This document shows, one piece after another, positions 15,009 to 24,531 of a stretch of DNA of 64,000 nucleotides. Below the pieces are notes generated by a model. The model was not told the DNA's origin and searched no databases. It worked only from the letters and a program-made list of their open reading frames with translations. The first letter of the stretch is position 1. Every line of letters begins with the position of its first letter. Source of the DNA: Lactobacillus melliventris (GTDB taxonomy: Bacteria; Bacillota; Bacilli; Lactobacillales; Lactobacillaceae); NCBI RefSeq assembly GCF_013346935.1, contig NZ_JAAEEB010000003.1, forward strand, positions 228,057 through 292,056, given 5' to 3'. The position numbers and the translations under genes were made by a program.

Positions 15009-17570
15009 ATGGAAATTGCAAAAAATCGAGTTTATAACAGATTGGTTAGAGAATGTGTTAATAATAAGGCTATAACAACTCAACAATTAGCCAAAAGTTT
15101 AAGTTTATCAAGATCGGTAGTCAGTCATTATTTAAACATACTATTAAATGAACATAAGGTAATCAAATTGAGCAAAAAGCCAGCACTATGGAAAGCTACC
15201 GGAGCGATAACTAATTCAAAAATATTTGCTGACTTCATTGGCGAAAACGGCTCTATGAAAAGTATTATCAATAGAGCAAGATCTGCAGTCATTTACCCAC
15301 CTAATGGCTTAAATATTCTAATCACCGGACATTCAGGAGTGGGGAAAAGTTTTTTGGCTAAAAAGATCTATCAGTTTGCTAAAAGTAAAAATGTAATTAG
15401 TGTAACAGCACCTTTTGTCGTTTTTAACTGTGCCAATTATGCTGATAACCCTGAATTAATTTCTAGTACTTTATTCGGCTACGTAAAAGGCGCGTTTACC
15501 GGAGCTGATGAGAAAAAGGAAGGTTTGCTAGAAAAGGCTGATGGTGGAATTTTGTTTTTAGATGAGGTTCATCGTTTAAGTAGTAAGAGTCAAGAAAAAC
15601 TTTTTAATTTTATTGATAGTGGTACTTTTTACAGGGTGGGAGATAATGTTCATACTATTAAAGCATCAGTTCGAATAATAATGGCTACTACGGAAGATCC
15701 ACAAGATGTTTTGCTAACAACGTTTCTTCGCAGAATTCCTGTAAAAATTAATTTGCCAAATTATATTGAACGGCCAATTGATGAACGATTACAATTGTTA
15801 AATCTTCTGTTTTATCAAGAGGCAAAGAAAATTAATAAAAAAATTAGGGTTGATGAAAAAGTTGTTTCTGCTCTTTTACAGATCAATCATTCAGGAAATA
15901 TTGGTTATATAAAAAATGCTATTCAACTTGCATGTGCATCAGCTTATGATGAAAGCAATAATACTAATGAAATAAAAGTTACAATTGCTAATCTCTTGTT
16001 AACTAAATTACCTGCATTTAAGGGCTTTGGCGATATTGAAGTTGATCCGGAAAAGAAGATTAATTATAAAAAAGCCGAAAGATTACAACAGCAAAATTAT
16101 TATTTGCAAAAATCAATAAATCATTTATCTCATAATTTTACAGATAAAAATCTACATATTTGTCAGTCAGATATATTAAAAGTAAGTATCACTGCTGATA
16201 TTAAACGAGCTAATTCCGGATTGCACCTACAGCATAAAATGATCTTTTTAAAGACTATTCAAAAGCAGTTTGGCTTAAATAATGCCCAGGATTTAGAACC
16301 GATCATGTTCAAGCTTTATCAAGCGCATTTTAAAATCCCCGCTAGCACTATTAATAACTTAAAAAATATATTCTCACGAAAATTACCTCGTTCATTGCAT
16401 GTAGCAACGACTTTTTATTACAAATTACCAATACTTGATAAAGATAGTCAAATAAGTTTAATTATTGTATTTACAATTCTGTTAAGCCAGTTTGTAAATG
16501 AAGATATTAAATTGAGAACTTTAATTGTGGCTCATGGCGAGAGCACTGCTACAAGTATTCAAGCAGTTGTTAATTCTCTTTGTGAAGACTATATTTTTGA
16601 TGCAATTGATATGCCAATCGAAGCTGATGTTGGCTCAATTATAGAGGAAGCAAATAAGTTAATTGATCAATTTAACACGGTTGAAGGCTTTATTTTAATG
16701 ATAGATATGGGGTCTCTTGAACAACTTTATACCAAAATCAGTTCACATTTACAAGGTGATCTGCTAGTAATAAATAATTTAACTACGTTGACTGCCCTTG
16801 ATGTAGCAATTAAAGTTAAACAAAATACTCCTTTTAAAGAAATTGCTGAAAAAGCTGATAAGGACTATACAATAGAAGCGAAATATTATGAAGGATTTTC
16901 TCAATTACCAAATATTTTAATATCCTGTGTATCTGGTTTAGGTATTGCTGAAAAAATCACTGAAATAATACAGCCCTATATGCCGACAAATATTAAATTA
17001 ATACCAATTGCTTATAATTCTTTAAAAGAAAAAATTATTGAGAAAGATTGGGCCTATTTTGACCGAACAATTTTAGTACTAACAACAATTGATATCACTT
17101 ATCCAGTGAAATTTAAGTATATGAATTTATATGATCTTTTAGATGCTAGTGGGGAAAAGAAAATGACACAATGGTTGCTCCCTTATTTTACCCATGAACA
17201 GATCAAAAATTTTACTAATCAAATAATTCGTTTCTTCTCTAAAGAAGGAATATCTGAAAGATTAAGTTTCTTAAATCCTGATGTGATTTTAGGTGAAGTT
17301 GAAACAATAATTAATAAATATGAATTATTTTATAAAGTTTCCTTTGATGGTAAGTTTAAGCTGAATTTATATATGCATATCGCTTTAATGATTGAGCGCT
17401 TGATGCTGCAACACCCATCATTTTCAAAAAATAGAGTTACATCAGAAAAAGAAGAAAAATTTATCCAGGTTACGAATAGTATTTTTCAACCTCTCGAGAT
17501 TAAGTACAACATAAAGATTACACTGTCAGAAATGACAACCTTATATGAATTATTCAATCAATTCATTTAA
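15009..17570 (+). CDS. levR: LevR-type sigma-54 activator with PRD/PTS domains
   Basis: 853-residue transcription activator. In order: N-terminal helix-turn-helix (about 20-50), AAA+ domain with Walker A GHSGVGKS (about 107-114), the sigma-54 contact loop GAFTGA (161-166) and Walker B GGILFLDE (179-186), a PRD, an EIIA-Man-like domain with His in LIVAHGESTATS, an EIIB-like domain with Cys in ISCVSGLGIAEK, and a C-terminal PRD. These PTS-phosphorylated domains couple activity to sugar supply. It stands upstream of a mannose-type PTS with a -24/-12 promoter and of rpoN. Start ATG 15009 has an AGGAAGG site; a longer frame begins inside the preceding terminator. Confidence 0.93.
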   Translation: MEIAKNRVYNRLVRECVNNKAITTQQLAKSLSLSRSVVSHYLNILLNEHKVIKLSKKPALWKATGAITNSKIFADFIGENGSMKSIINRARSAVIYPPNGLNILITGHSGVGKSFLAKKIYQFAKSKNVISVTAPFVVFNCANYADNPELISSTLFGYVKGAFTGADEKKEGLLEKADGGILFLDEVHRLSSKSQEKLFNFIDSGTFYRVGDNVHTIKASVRIIMATTEDPQDVLLTTFLRRIPVKINLPNYIERPIDERLQLLNLLFYQEAKKINKKIRVDEKVVSALLQINHSGNIGYIKNAIQLACASAYDESNNTNEIKVTIANLLLTKLPAFKGFGDIEVDPEKKINYKKAERLQQQNYYLQKSINHLSHNFTDKNLHICQSDILKVSITADIKRANSGLHLQHKMIFLKTIQKQFGLNNAQDLEPIMFKLYQAHFKIPASTINNLKNIFSRKLPRSLHVATTFYYKLPILDKDSQISLIIVFTILLSQFVNEDIKLRTLIVAHGESTATSIQAVVNSLCEDYIFDAIDMPIEADVGSIIEEANKLIDQFNTVEGFILMIDMGSLEQLYTKISSHLQGDLLVINNLTTLTALDVAIKVKQNTPFKEIAEKADKDYTIEAKYYEGFSQLPNILISCVSGLGIAEKITEIIQPYMPTNIKLIPIAYNSLKEKIIEKDWAYFDRTILVLTTIDITYPVKFKYMNLYDLLDASGEKKMTQWLLPYFTHEQIKNFTNQIIRFFSKEGISERLSFLNPDVILGEVETIINKYELFYKVSFDGKFKLNLYMHIALMIERLMLQHPSFSKNRVTSEKEEKFIQVTNSIFQPLEIKYNIKITLSEMTTLYELFNQFI

Positions 17571-17634
17571 CAAATACCAAACTGTAAAAGCTGATTACTT
17601 TTAAGTTTGGTATTTTGTCTTGAAAAAATCTAAT

Positions 17635-17677
17635 AGTGTTTAACGGGCTTTTATGTTTTAAACAGTTTTTAAACACT
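17635..17677. promoter_or_regulatory. Upstream activating sequence for LevR-type activator
   Basis: Perfect 9-bp outer inverted repeat AGTGTTTAA (17635-17643) and TTAAACACT (17669-17677), enclosing the 11-bp palindrome TGTTTTAAACA (17654-17664). All arms share the TGTTTAA core. It lies 36 bp upstream of the -24 element, the place expected for an enhancer bound by a sigma-54 activator. Confidence 0.7.
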
Positions 17678-17712
17678 TGGAGGGCTATAAAGGCAGTAAT
17701 TTAAAGGTTTGC

Positions 17713-17729
17713 TTGGCATGTTATTTGCT
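17713..17729 (+). promoter_or_regulatory. Sigma-54 (-24/-12) promoter
   Basis: TTGGCATG-TTAT-TTGCT matches the sigma-54 consensus TTGGCACG-N4-TTGCW, with GG and GC exactly 12 bp apart. It lies 26 bp before the EIIA gene start. Together with the activator upstream and rpoN downstream this is a consistent assignment. Confidence 0.9.
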
Positions 17730-17754
17730 GATCATTAGATAGAGGAGGAATAAA

Positions 17755-18171
17755 ATGAAAAGAATTTTATTAGCATCACACGGTAAATTAGCAAGTGGCA
17801 TAAAAAGTTCTATCAAGATTCTAACTGGTAAGGAGGACCAAATTGAGACAATAGATGCATATTTAGATGACGCTGATTTTACAGTTGAGGTTGAAAAATT
17901 TTTAAAAGGTGTAAAAGAAAATCAACAATATTATATTTTTACGGATATCTATGGGGGAAGTGTTAATCAAAAAGTTGTTTCTAAAGTGGTAGAAAAGTCC
18001 TTTAAAAATGTTCAGATTATTACCGGAATGAATCTTCCTATTGTTTTGTCAGTCTTATTGGAGACAGAAAAAATCTCTAAAGAGCGCTTAAAAAAACTTA
18101 TTACGGCAAGCCAAGTTAAGCTTGTTACTGTTATCCCAAATGATAATTCTGAAGAAAATTTCTTTGAGTAG
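17755..18171 (+). CDS. PTS mannose-family EIIA (sigma-54 operon)
   Basis: 138-residue EIIA domain protein with the phosphorylated His9 in MKRILLASHGKLASG and the TDIYGGSVNQK variant motif shared with the EIIA at 953-1372. First gene after the sigma-54 promoter, with a strong GAGGAGG ribosome binding site. It probably also phosphorylates or dephosphorylates the regulatory domains of the LevR-type activator, closing a feedback loop (known principle for the family; not shown here). Confidence 0.93.
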   Translation: MKRILLASHGKLASGIKSSIKILTGKEDQIETIDAYLDDADFTVEVEKFLKGVKENQQYYIFTDIYGGSVNQKVVSKVVEKSFKNVQIITGMNLPIVLSVLLETEKISKERLKKLITASQVKLVTVIPNDNSEENFFE

Positions 18172-18179
18172 CTAAAATC

Positions 18180-18827
18180 ATGATTAATACAATTTTATTT
18201 GATTGGGACGGTACGTTACTTGACAGTAACGAATTGATTAATGAGTCAAACATTTATGCACTAAATAAATTTGGCAACCGGATTTTCACTGAAAATGATG
18301 TCAAACCTTTTAATGGACAGAATTTGCGAGATGTTTATCAAAAATTATACCCGGGATTAGAAGATAAAATACTAAAAGCTTATAACACATATAGTGATGA
18401 GCGTCATGATCAAAATGTACGTCTTTTTCCGGAAGTTAGGCAAGTTTTATTTAGTCTAAAACGGCAAGGTTGTCATTTAGGGGTAGTATCAATGAAAAGA
18501 AAATCTATGGTTAAACACGGTATTGAGTTATTTGATTTGGATTCTACGTTTGATGTCGTTATAGGTGGGGATGAATGTAAAAGAAAAAAGCCAGATGGAG
18601 AACCAATTTTGCTGGCAATGAAAAAGGTAAAAGCAAATTTTAAGTTGACTTTAATGGTCGGTGATAATTGGCAAGACATAGCTTCAGCAAATAATGCAAA
18701 AGTCAAAAGTGCCTTTGTAAATTGGTCACAAAAAAGTTATAAGCAAGTTCAACAGTATCACCCTACTTATTGTATTGATAAAATGACAGATTTGGTTGAG
18801 ATAGTTACGGAGGAAAATAAAATATGA
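18180..18827 (+). CDS. HAD-superfamily sugar-phosphate phosphatase
   Basis: 215-residue HAD hydrolase with the nucleophile motif LFDWDGTLLDSNE (motif I), the KKPDGEP motif with its conserved lysine, and MVGDNWQDIASANNA (motif IV). Cap type resembles beta-phosphoglucomutase or phosphoglycolate phosphatase. Its place between EIIA and EIIB, overlapping EIIB by 4 bp, suggests it acts on the sugar phosphate delivered by this PTS, either for detoxification or isomerisation. Insertion of such an enzyme inside a mannose-type PTS operon is unusual. Confidence 0.88.
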   Translation: MINTILFDWDGTLLDSNELINESNIYALNKFGNRIFTENDVKPFNGQNLRDVYQKLYPGLEDKILKAYNTYSDERHDQNVRLFPEVRQVLFSLKRQGCHLGVVSMKRKSMVKHGIELFDLDSTFDVVIGGDECKRKKPDGEPILLAMKKVKANFKLTLMVGDNWQDIASANNAKVKSAFVNWSQKSYKQVQQYHPTYCIDKMTDLVEIVTEENKI

Positions 18828-19324
18828 TAGTACAAGTAAGAGTTGATGACCGCCTAATTCATGGTCAAGTAGCTTTGGTCTGGACTAAAGAATTAAATGC
18901 ATCTGCAATTTTAGTGGCAAATGATGGCGCGGCAAAAAATGAAGTAGCACAAATGACAATGAAAATGGCTATTCCTAGTGGTAAAAAGCTATTGATTCGC
19001 AGTATCAAGGATTCAATTAATATTTTGACCGATCCTAGGGGCAAAAATATGAGAATATTTGTTATTACAAACTGTGTTAAAGATGCTTATGAAATTGCTA
19101 AAAATGTTTCCCAGGTTGAACAAGTTAATGTGGCAAATGCGGGTAGATTTGATCAAACTGATAAATCGAAGATTGTTCGGTTTAATTCTGCCATAGCATT
19201 GAATCCTGAAGAGATTACTAAATTAAAGGAATTAGATAAGTTGCCTGACGTCGACGTTTTTTCACAAGGATTACCTACCTCGGAAAAAGTTTCAATACCT
19301 CAATTAATTAAGGGTAAAGCATAA
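18824..19324 (+). CDS. PTS mannose/sorbose-family EIIB (sigma-54 operon)
   Basis: 166-residue EIIB with active-site His13 in VRVDDRLIHGQVALVW and the VANAGRFDQTDK motif. Translationally coupled to the HAD gene through an ATGA overlap. Same subfamily as EIIB at 438-935. Confidence 0.93.
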   Translation: MIVQVRVDDRLIHGQVALVWTKELNASAILVANDGAAKNEVAQMTMKMAIPSGKKLLIRSIKDSINILTDPRGKNMRIFVITNCVKDAYEIAKNVSQVEQVNVANAGRFDQTDKSKIVRFNSAIALNPEEITKLKELDKLPDVDVFSQGLPTSEKVSIPQLIKGKA

Positions 19325-19350
19325 AATTTTTGTTGAAAGGGGAAAATAAT

Positions 19351-20169
19351 ATGAAAGTAGCATTAATTGCTATGCTGGTCATGTTTATTTGCTATGCAGG
19401 AAGTTATTTAACCGGCAATAGTTACATTGATAGACCAATTGTTATCGGTGCCGTCACTGGATTATTTTTAGGAGATCTAAAGGCGGGCTTAACAATCGGA
19501 GCTACACTCGAAGCAGTTTTTATGGGTGCACTAAATGTTGGTGGGGTAATCTCTTCAGAACCAGCAATTGCAACCGTCTTAGCCGTAACTTTTGCGGTAT
19601 CAACTAATATTAGTCAAAAAGCAGCGGTGACTCTAACCATTCCAATAGGTGTATTGGCAGCCTTTGTTTTATTAGCATTAAAAAATGGTGTCATGATTGT
19701 CTTTGCACCTATTCTTGATAAGTTTGCAGCTAAAAATAATCAAAAAGGAATAATTACAATCCACTTTTTGTCTTGGTTTATCTATTATGGTATTTATGCA
19801 GTTATTGCCTTTTTAGGTGTAATAGCTGGGTCTTCTGCTATTAGTGCCCTAGTAAAGTTTATCCCACAAAATCTGATGGCTGGTCTTAATGCAGCAGGTG
19901 GTTTGCTGCCAGCTGTTGGGTTTGCAACTTTAATGAAAATCCTTTGGGATAGTAAGTTGGCAGTATTTTACTTATTGGGCTTTGTTTTAACTATTTATTT
20001 GAACTTACCAGCTGTTGCAATTGCTTGCATTGGTATTGCGATTGTAGTGGTAATGGCGTTTCGCGACAAGGATATCATGAACTTAAAAATGAGAAAGGGT
20101 ACAACAGAAGCTAATGTAACTAGTAATTTGAGCAAAAAACAACAAGAAGAGGAGGACTTTTTCGCATGA
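19351..20169 (+). CDS. PTS mannose/sorbose-family EIIC (sigma-54 operon)
   Basis: 272-residue membrane subunit. Recognisable features are the GLFLGDLKAGLTIGATLEAV block and GALNVGGVISSEPAIATVLA, matching the EIIC at the left edge of the window. The ATG at 19351 has AAAGGGG nine bases upstream; an in-frame TTG at 19330 precedes that site and is rejected. It overlaps EIID by 4 bp. Confidence 0.92.
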   Translation: MKVALIAMLVMFICYAGSYLTGNSYIDRPIVIGAVTGLFLGDLKAGLTIGATLEAVFMGALNVGGVISSEPAIATVLAVTFAVSTNISQKAAVTLTIPIGVLAAFVLLALKNGVMIVFAPILDKFAAKNNQKGIITIHFLSWFIYYGIYAVIAFLGVIAGSSAISALVKFIPQNLMAGLNAAGGLLPAVGFATLMKILWDSKLAVFYLLGFVLTIYLNLPAVAIACIGIAIVVVMAFRDKDIMNLKMRKGTTEANVTSNLSKKQQEEEDFFA

Positions 20170-20993
20170 AAATAACCAAAAACCTGTCTAAAGAAGAGAA
20201 AAGGATGTTAAATTCGATGACACTTCGTTCATTTGCGATGCACGCTGATCGTATGGGGCCATCAAAATTTCACGCTAGTGGTTTTACTTTTTGTATGATG
20301 CCTGCCATAAATCGCTTTTATCATAATGTTAAAGATAAAGAGGCAGCATTAACCAGACATGTTCAATGGTTTAATTGTACTCCACATGCTGAAAATTTGA
20401 TTTTAGGAATAGTCGCATCAATGGAAAAGGAAAAGAGCAAACGTGGTGAAGATTTTGACGACCAATCAATTACGGCTGTCAAAACTTCTCTTATGGGCCC
20501 ATTGTCTGGAATTGGTGACACATTCTTTCAGGGAATTCTGAGAGTTATTGCTGCTAGTATTGGCATTGGCTTATCAATGCAGGGATCAATTATGGGGCCG
20601 ATTTTGTTCCTACTGATTTATAATATTCCAGCCGTTTTCTTATCCTTTTACTTTACATATGTAGGCTATAATTTAGGATCAACCTTTATTCAGCGTGTAT
20701 ATGAAAGCGGAGGAATGAGAATATTAACTAAGGCCGCTAGTACTTTAGGTTTATTAATGATGGGCTGTATGACAGCTATGAATGTCAAGTTTAAGACAAC
20801 TTTGGCTTTAAGTATTGGTAAAGGAAAACCGATCTTGCTTCAAGGATATCTTGACCAGTTATTTAAAGGTCTAATACCTCTTTTAGTAACCGTAGGTTGT
20901 TTTTACCTTTTACGTAAGAGGGTAAACATTAATTGGGTTATGTTAGGAATATTTGTATTGTCGATTTTTTTAGGACTGATAGGTGTAGTATAA
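20166..20993 (+). CDS. PTS mannose/sorbose-family EIID
   Basis: 275-residue EIID subunit that partners EIIC. The N-terminal half has the family's conserved cytoplasmic block (RSFAMHADRMGPSKFHASG, NTPHAE-like FNCTPHAENLILG and LMGPLSGIGDTFFQG), followed by C-terminal membrane helices. It completes the mannose-type transporter. rpoN follows 43 bp later in the same direction. Confidence 0.93.
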   Translation: MKITKNLSKEEKRMLNSMTLRSFAMHADRMGPSKFHASGFTFCMMPAINRFYHNVKDKEAALTRHVQWFNCTPHAENLILGIVASMEKEKSKRGEDFDDQSITAVKTSLMGPLSGIGDTFFQGILRVIAASIGIGLSMQGSIMGPILFLLIYNIPAVFLSFYFTYVGYNLGSTFIQRVYESGGMRILTKAASTLGLLMMGCMTAMNVKFKTTLALSIGKGKPILLQGYLDQLFKGLIPLLVTVGCFYLLRKRVNINWVMLGIFVLSIFLGLIGVV

Positions 20994-21036
20994 TTAAATA
21001 GTAATTACTTCTTAATAAAAAGGGAGAGAAAAGCCG

Positions 21037-22308
21037 ATGACACGATTGCAAAAAATGGTATTAAAGCCGAAAGAGCAGTTAGTAACACGGCTTTTCTTGT
21101 CGCCTAAATTAAAGCAAAATCTAACTGTCCTCTCATACAGTACCTATGACTTAATTAATGCCATGAAGGAGTTGAGCCTAAGCAACCCGTTTGTGTCTTT
21201 GCGTGAACCCAAAGGTGAAATGCAAAATTTGGAATGGTTGCGGGCGCCCGAAGGTGAGAATCTAATCGATCATTTATTAATGCAGGTTAATTTAAGCGGC
21301 TGGCACAATTGGGAAAAAAGTGCGGTTAAAGTTTTAATTTATCTGCTTGATAAAGATGGCTATTTAAGGGTAGACTTAGCTAAAATTGCCGAACAAACAG
21401 AGTTTTCACTGGAGAAGTTGACAAGGGCAAAGGATTTACTGCAAAGTCTTGATCCCTGTGGTATCGGTGCCGCGGATCTAACTGAATGCCTGTTGCAACA
21501 AGTAAAGCAAAAAGCAGATTTTAATCCTGTAGCTCTTGAAATTTTACTTGATAATCAGCTGGAAATGCTGGCTGATCCCAAACAATGGCCTAACTCTAAG
21601 TTTTCAATATCCGAATTAAATGATGCCCTTGCCAGCATCCAAACACTGGATCCTACTCCAGCTAGTGATTATGTTGTTGAAAATAATACACAGTATTTAT
21701 TTCCGGATTTAATTTATCGGGTGACGGACGGACGCCTAACAGTTGAAAGTTATCAAACGCAAATACCAGAGATGGTTTTTGACGAAAAAGCTTATCATGA
21801 GTTAAAAGAGCAGTCAGATGAAAATAAATATTTTTCTGAGCAAAAGCAACACTATCTCGAACTGAAAAATGCGATTGCAGAACGGCAGAAAACCATCATG
21901 CGGCTGGGTAAGTACGTTGGTAAATTTCAACGTAACTTTTTAACCACAATGCAAAGACGTGAATTAAAGCCACTTGGTTTAAAAGAAACTGCTCAAGCTT
22001 TGGGTCTAGCACCAAGTACTATCAGCAGGGCGATTAAAGACAAATATATTCAGTGTCAGAACAAGATTTTTAGTTTGAAAATGCTTTTTCCACGGGAAGT
22101 GACGACCGATTTGTCTCAAGCGCGTATAGAATATGACCTGCAACAGATTATAAAAAAAGAAGATGCCCGTGCTCCTTTAAGTGATCAGCAACTGGTAGAA
22201 ATATTTGCCAAACATGATGTGACTTTAAGTCGGCGCGTAATTGCCAAATATCGTAAAAAGCTCAATATACCGAATAGCTACAGCAGAAAAGCCAAGCCAA
22301 CAGATTAA
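21037..22308 (+). CDS. rpoN: RNA polymerase sigma-54 factor
   Basis: 423-residue sigma-54. The N-terminal region I-like segment (SPKLKQNLTVLSYSTYDLINAMKE in two blocks) contacts activators, the central part binds core polymerase, the helix-turn-helix is around TAQALGLAPSTISRAIKD, and the RpoN box appears as SRRVIAKYRKKL (about 398-409), a variant of ARRTVAKYRE. The good GGGAGAG ribosome binding site supports ATG 21037. Its position right after the sigma-54-dependent PTS makes it a dedicated local factor; other targets elsewhere are possible. Confidence 0.95.
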   Translation: MTRLQKMVLKPKEQLVTRLFLSPKLKQNLTVLSYSTYDLINAMKELSLSNPFVSLREPKGEMQNLEWLRAPEGENLIDHLLMQVNLSGWHNWEKSAVKVLIYLLDKDGYLRVDLAKIAEQTEFSLEKLTRAKDLLQSLDPCGIGAADLTECLLQQVKQKADFNPVALEILLDNQLEMLADPKQWPNSKFSISELNDALASIQTLDPTPASDYVVENNTQYLFPDLIYRVTDGRLTVESYQTQIPEMVFDEKAYHELKEQSDENKYFSEQKQHYLELKNAIAERQKTIMRLGKYVGKFQRNFLTTMQRRELKPLGLKETAQALGLAPSTISRAIKDKYIQCQNKIFSLKMLFPREVTTDLSQARIEYDLQQIIKKEDARAPLSDQQLVEIFAKHDVTLSRRVIAKYRKKLNIPNSYSRKAKPTD

Positions 22309-22357
22309 ATTTTGCAAGCAATTTTAATTTTCAAAGCGGTCGAATATTTAGTGATGA

Positions 22358-22410
22358 AAAAGTGCTCCTAATAGCCAGATTAATGTCTAACTATTATGGA
22401 GCACTTTATT
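22358..22410. terminator. Bidirectional terminator between rpoN and reductase
   Basis: Stem AAAGTGCTCCTAATAG pairs with CTATTATGGAGCACTTT with a single bulge; A/T-rich flanks on both sides allow termination of both convergent genes. Confidence 0.8.
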
Positions 22411-22443
22411 TACGTCAGGATTTTTAAAATTTATAAATTACTT

Positions 22444-23385
22444 TTACGGTAAATCATTCCCTGCAGCCAGGTAAATGTCATACCACTCTTGAGCAGTAAG
22501 GGAGATATCTGCTCCTTTAGCACTGTCAATAATATGGGCTGGCGTCATAGTCCCAATAATAACCTGTGTATTTGCCGGGTGTCTTAAAATCCAGGCAGCC
22601 GCAACTGCATTTTTAGAAACGCCTTTTTGGTCAGCTACTTTTTGTAAAGCCTTGTTGACTTCTGGAAACTTAGGATTGCCAATAAAGTTGCCCTCAATTT
22701 GACCATACTGGAAAGGTGACCATGCCTGAACAGTCATGTTGTGTAAACGTGAGTAGTCTAAAACGCCCCGGTCGTGGTCAATGCTACGTGCATCCGTCAT
22801 GTTGGTGTGAATATTAAAATCAATTGGTCCTGTGTGCATCACACTTAATTGCAATTGATTAATCAACAATCTTTGACTGACTCCACTTTGCAGTAAGTCA
22901 ACTTGCATCGGATTAAAGTTTGAAACTCCAAAATGGCGCACTTTGCCGTCTCTTTGTAATTCATCAAAGGCAGCGCCAACTTCAGCCGGATCCATTAAAG
23001 CATCTGGTCTGTGGAGTAGCAAGCTGTCTAAATAGTCAATTTTCATCCGGGAAAGAATACCATCTACGGCGTTAATCAAATACTTTTTAGAAAAATCATA
23101 CCTGGTTGTCTTGTAGTCCAATTTAGGATTTTCATAAATACCCGTTTTAGATTGAATATAAAAATCATCTCGAGTTAACGCTGACTTTTGAAAAGCAGCT
23201 CCGAATACTTCTTCGGATTTACCATGACCGTAAATATCAGCTGAATCAATATAATTAATTTCTGCTTCGTGAGCAGTTTCCAACGTTTTAACAGCTTCAT
23301 CAACGCTCAGTTTGTTCATGCGCATAATTCCCAGTGCAATGGCCGAACCGGTGAAATTAGTATTACCAATTTTAATTTGTCTCAT
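22444..23385 (-). CDS. Aldo/keto reductase
   Basis: 313-residue NADPH-dependent oxidoreductase with the catalytic tetrad visible: Asp and Tyr in SADIYGHGKSE, Lys in YIQSKTGI and His in LLLHRPDA. The C-terminal VIIGTMTP region binds the cofactor phosphate. It is a single-gene transcript with a GGAGG site. Substrate unknown; similar proteins reduce small carbonyl compounds. The neighbouring hydroxyacid dehydrogenase is divergent. Confidence 0.9.
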   Translation of the reverse strand: MRQIKIGNTNFTGSAIALGIMRMNKLSVDEAVKTLETAHEAEINYIDSADIYGHGKSEEVFGAAFQKSALTRDDFYIQSKTGIYENPKLDYKTTRYDFSKKYLINAVDGILSRMKIDYLDSLLLHRPDALMDPAEVGAAFDELQRDGKVRHFGVSNFNPMQVDLLQSGVSQRLLINQLQLSVMHTGPIDFNIHTNMTDARSIDHDRGVLDYSRLHNMTVQAWSPFQYGQIEGNFIGNPKFPEVNKALQKVADQKGVSKNAVAAAWILRHPANTQVIIGTMTPAHIIDSAKGADISLTAQEWYDIYLAAGNDLP

Positions 23386-23579
23386 AATGTACCTCCTTTC
23401 TTTAGTATACGCTTTCTTTACCTATAATTTTAAAAAAGTGTGGGTTTTAATTTACATTTAGCAATGATAACTAAAAACTAATATTTTTTTAAAAAATATT
23501 TTATTTTTATCATAATTTTGTATATAATAGATCTTACATAATTTTTTAATATTTTTAAAAACAATAGGAGGGAAAAATT

Positions 23580-24488
23580 ATGAGTAATAAGATTGGAATT
23601 ATCGGAGACGGTCACGTTGGCAGTACGGTAGCGCAACAGCTGATATTAACGGGATTGGTTGATGATCTTGTTATGATTGATGTTAATGAAGCAAAGGTTA
23701 GAGCAGATCAGCTTGATTTTCAAGATGCCATGGCAAATTTGAAGCACCACACTACTATTACTATCAATGATTATTCGGCCCTCAAAGATGCAGATATTGT
23801 AATTAGTGCTTTTGGAAATATTGAGTTGGAAGCAGGCGGTGAACGGTTTGCCGAATTGAACTATAACCGTGAGCGGATTGGAGCTATTGCGGAGGCAATT
23901 AAGAAGAGTGGCTTCAACGGTATTTTGCTTGCTATTACCAATCCAGTAGATGCAATTACTAATATGTATCAGGAATTAACTGGTTTACCGCGTAAACACG
24001 TCATTGGCACAGGTACTCTGTTAGACACAGCCCGCATGAAGCGTGCTGTTGGTGAGCGCATGAATGTCGATCCTCGTTCAGTGGAAGGCTTTAACTTGGG
24101 TGAACATGGTAATTCACAATTTACTGCTTGGTCTACAGTCAAGGTTTTGGAAAAACCAATTACTGAAGTAGCTAAAGCAAAGCACTTAAAGCTTGAAGAC
24201 TTAAATGACGAGATTAAGTTTGGTGGTCAAACTGTATACAAGGGTAAGCAATATACTAACTATGGAATTTCAGCAGCTGTGACTCGTTTGGTAGAAACTA
24301 TTCAAAGCGATGCTCATACTGAAATGCCAGTTTCAAATTATCAGGAAAAATATGGTACTTACTTATCTTATCCTGCAATTGTTGGTCGCGACGGTATTAT
24401 TCAAACTGTTGAATTGACACTGACTGATGAAGAGGAAAAGAAATTACAGGCTTCTGCTGCAACAATTAAAGAAAAAGCCAATAAATAA
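23580..24488 (+). CDS. L-2-hydroxyacid dehydrogenase (HicDH/LDH family)
   Basis: 302-residue NAD-dependent dehydrogenase. GIIGDGHVGSTVA is the nucleotide-binding loop, LDTARMKRAV carries the substrate-binding Arg, and GFNLGEHGNSQF carries the catalytic His. The specificity loop after SAFGNI is ELEAGGERF, not the GAPQKPGE of true lactate dehydrogenases, which matches L-2-hydroxyisocaproate dehydrogenases. It probably reduces branched 2-oxoacids and recycles NADH. Strong GGAGG site before ATG 23580; single gene with its own terminator. Confidence 0.9.
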   Translation: MSNKIGIIGDGHVGSTVAQQLILTGLVDDLVMIDVNEAKVRADQLDFQDAMANLKHHTTITINDYSALKDADIVISAFGNIELEAGGERFAELNYNRERIGAIAEAIKKSGFNGILLAITNPVDAITNMYQELTGLPRKHVIGTGTLLDTARMKRAVGERMNVDPRSVEGFNLGEHGNSQFTAWSTVKVLEKPITEVAKAKHLKLEDLNDEIKFGGQTVYKGKQYTNYGISAAVTRLVETIQSDAHTEMPVSNYQEKYGTYLSYPAIVGRDGIIQTVELTLTDEEEKKLQASAATIKEKANK

Positions 24489-24495
24489 TGAAATA

Positions 24496-24531
24496 AGTCC
24501 CAGGAGTTATATATCTTCTGGGACTATTTTT
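24496..24531 (+). terminator. Terminator after hydroxyacid dehydrogenase
   Basis: Stem AGTCCCAGGAG with CTTCTGGGACT, one mismatch region, followed by ATTTTT. It separates the dehydrogenase from the cas operon. Confidence 0.88.
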
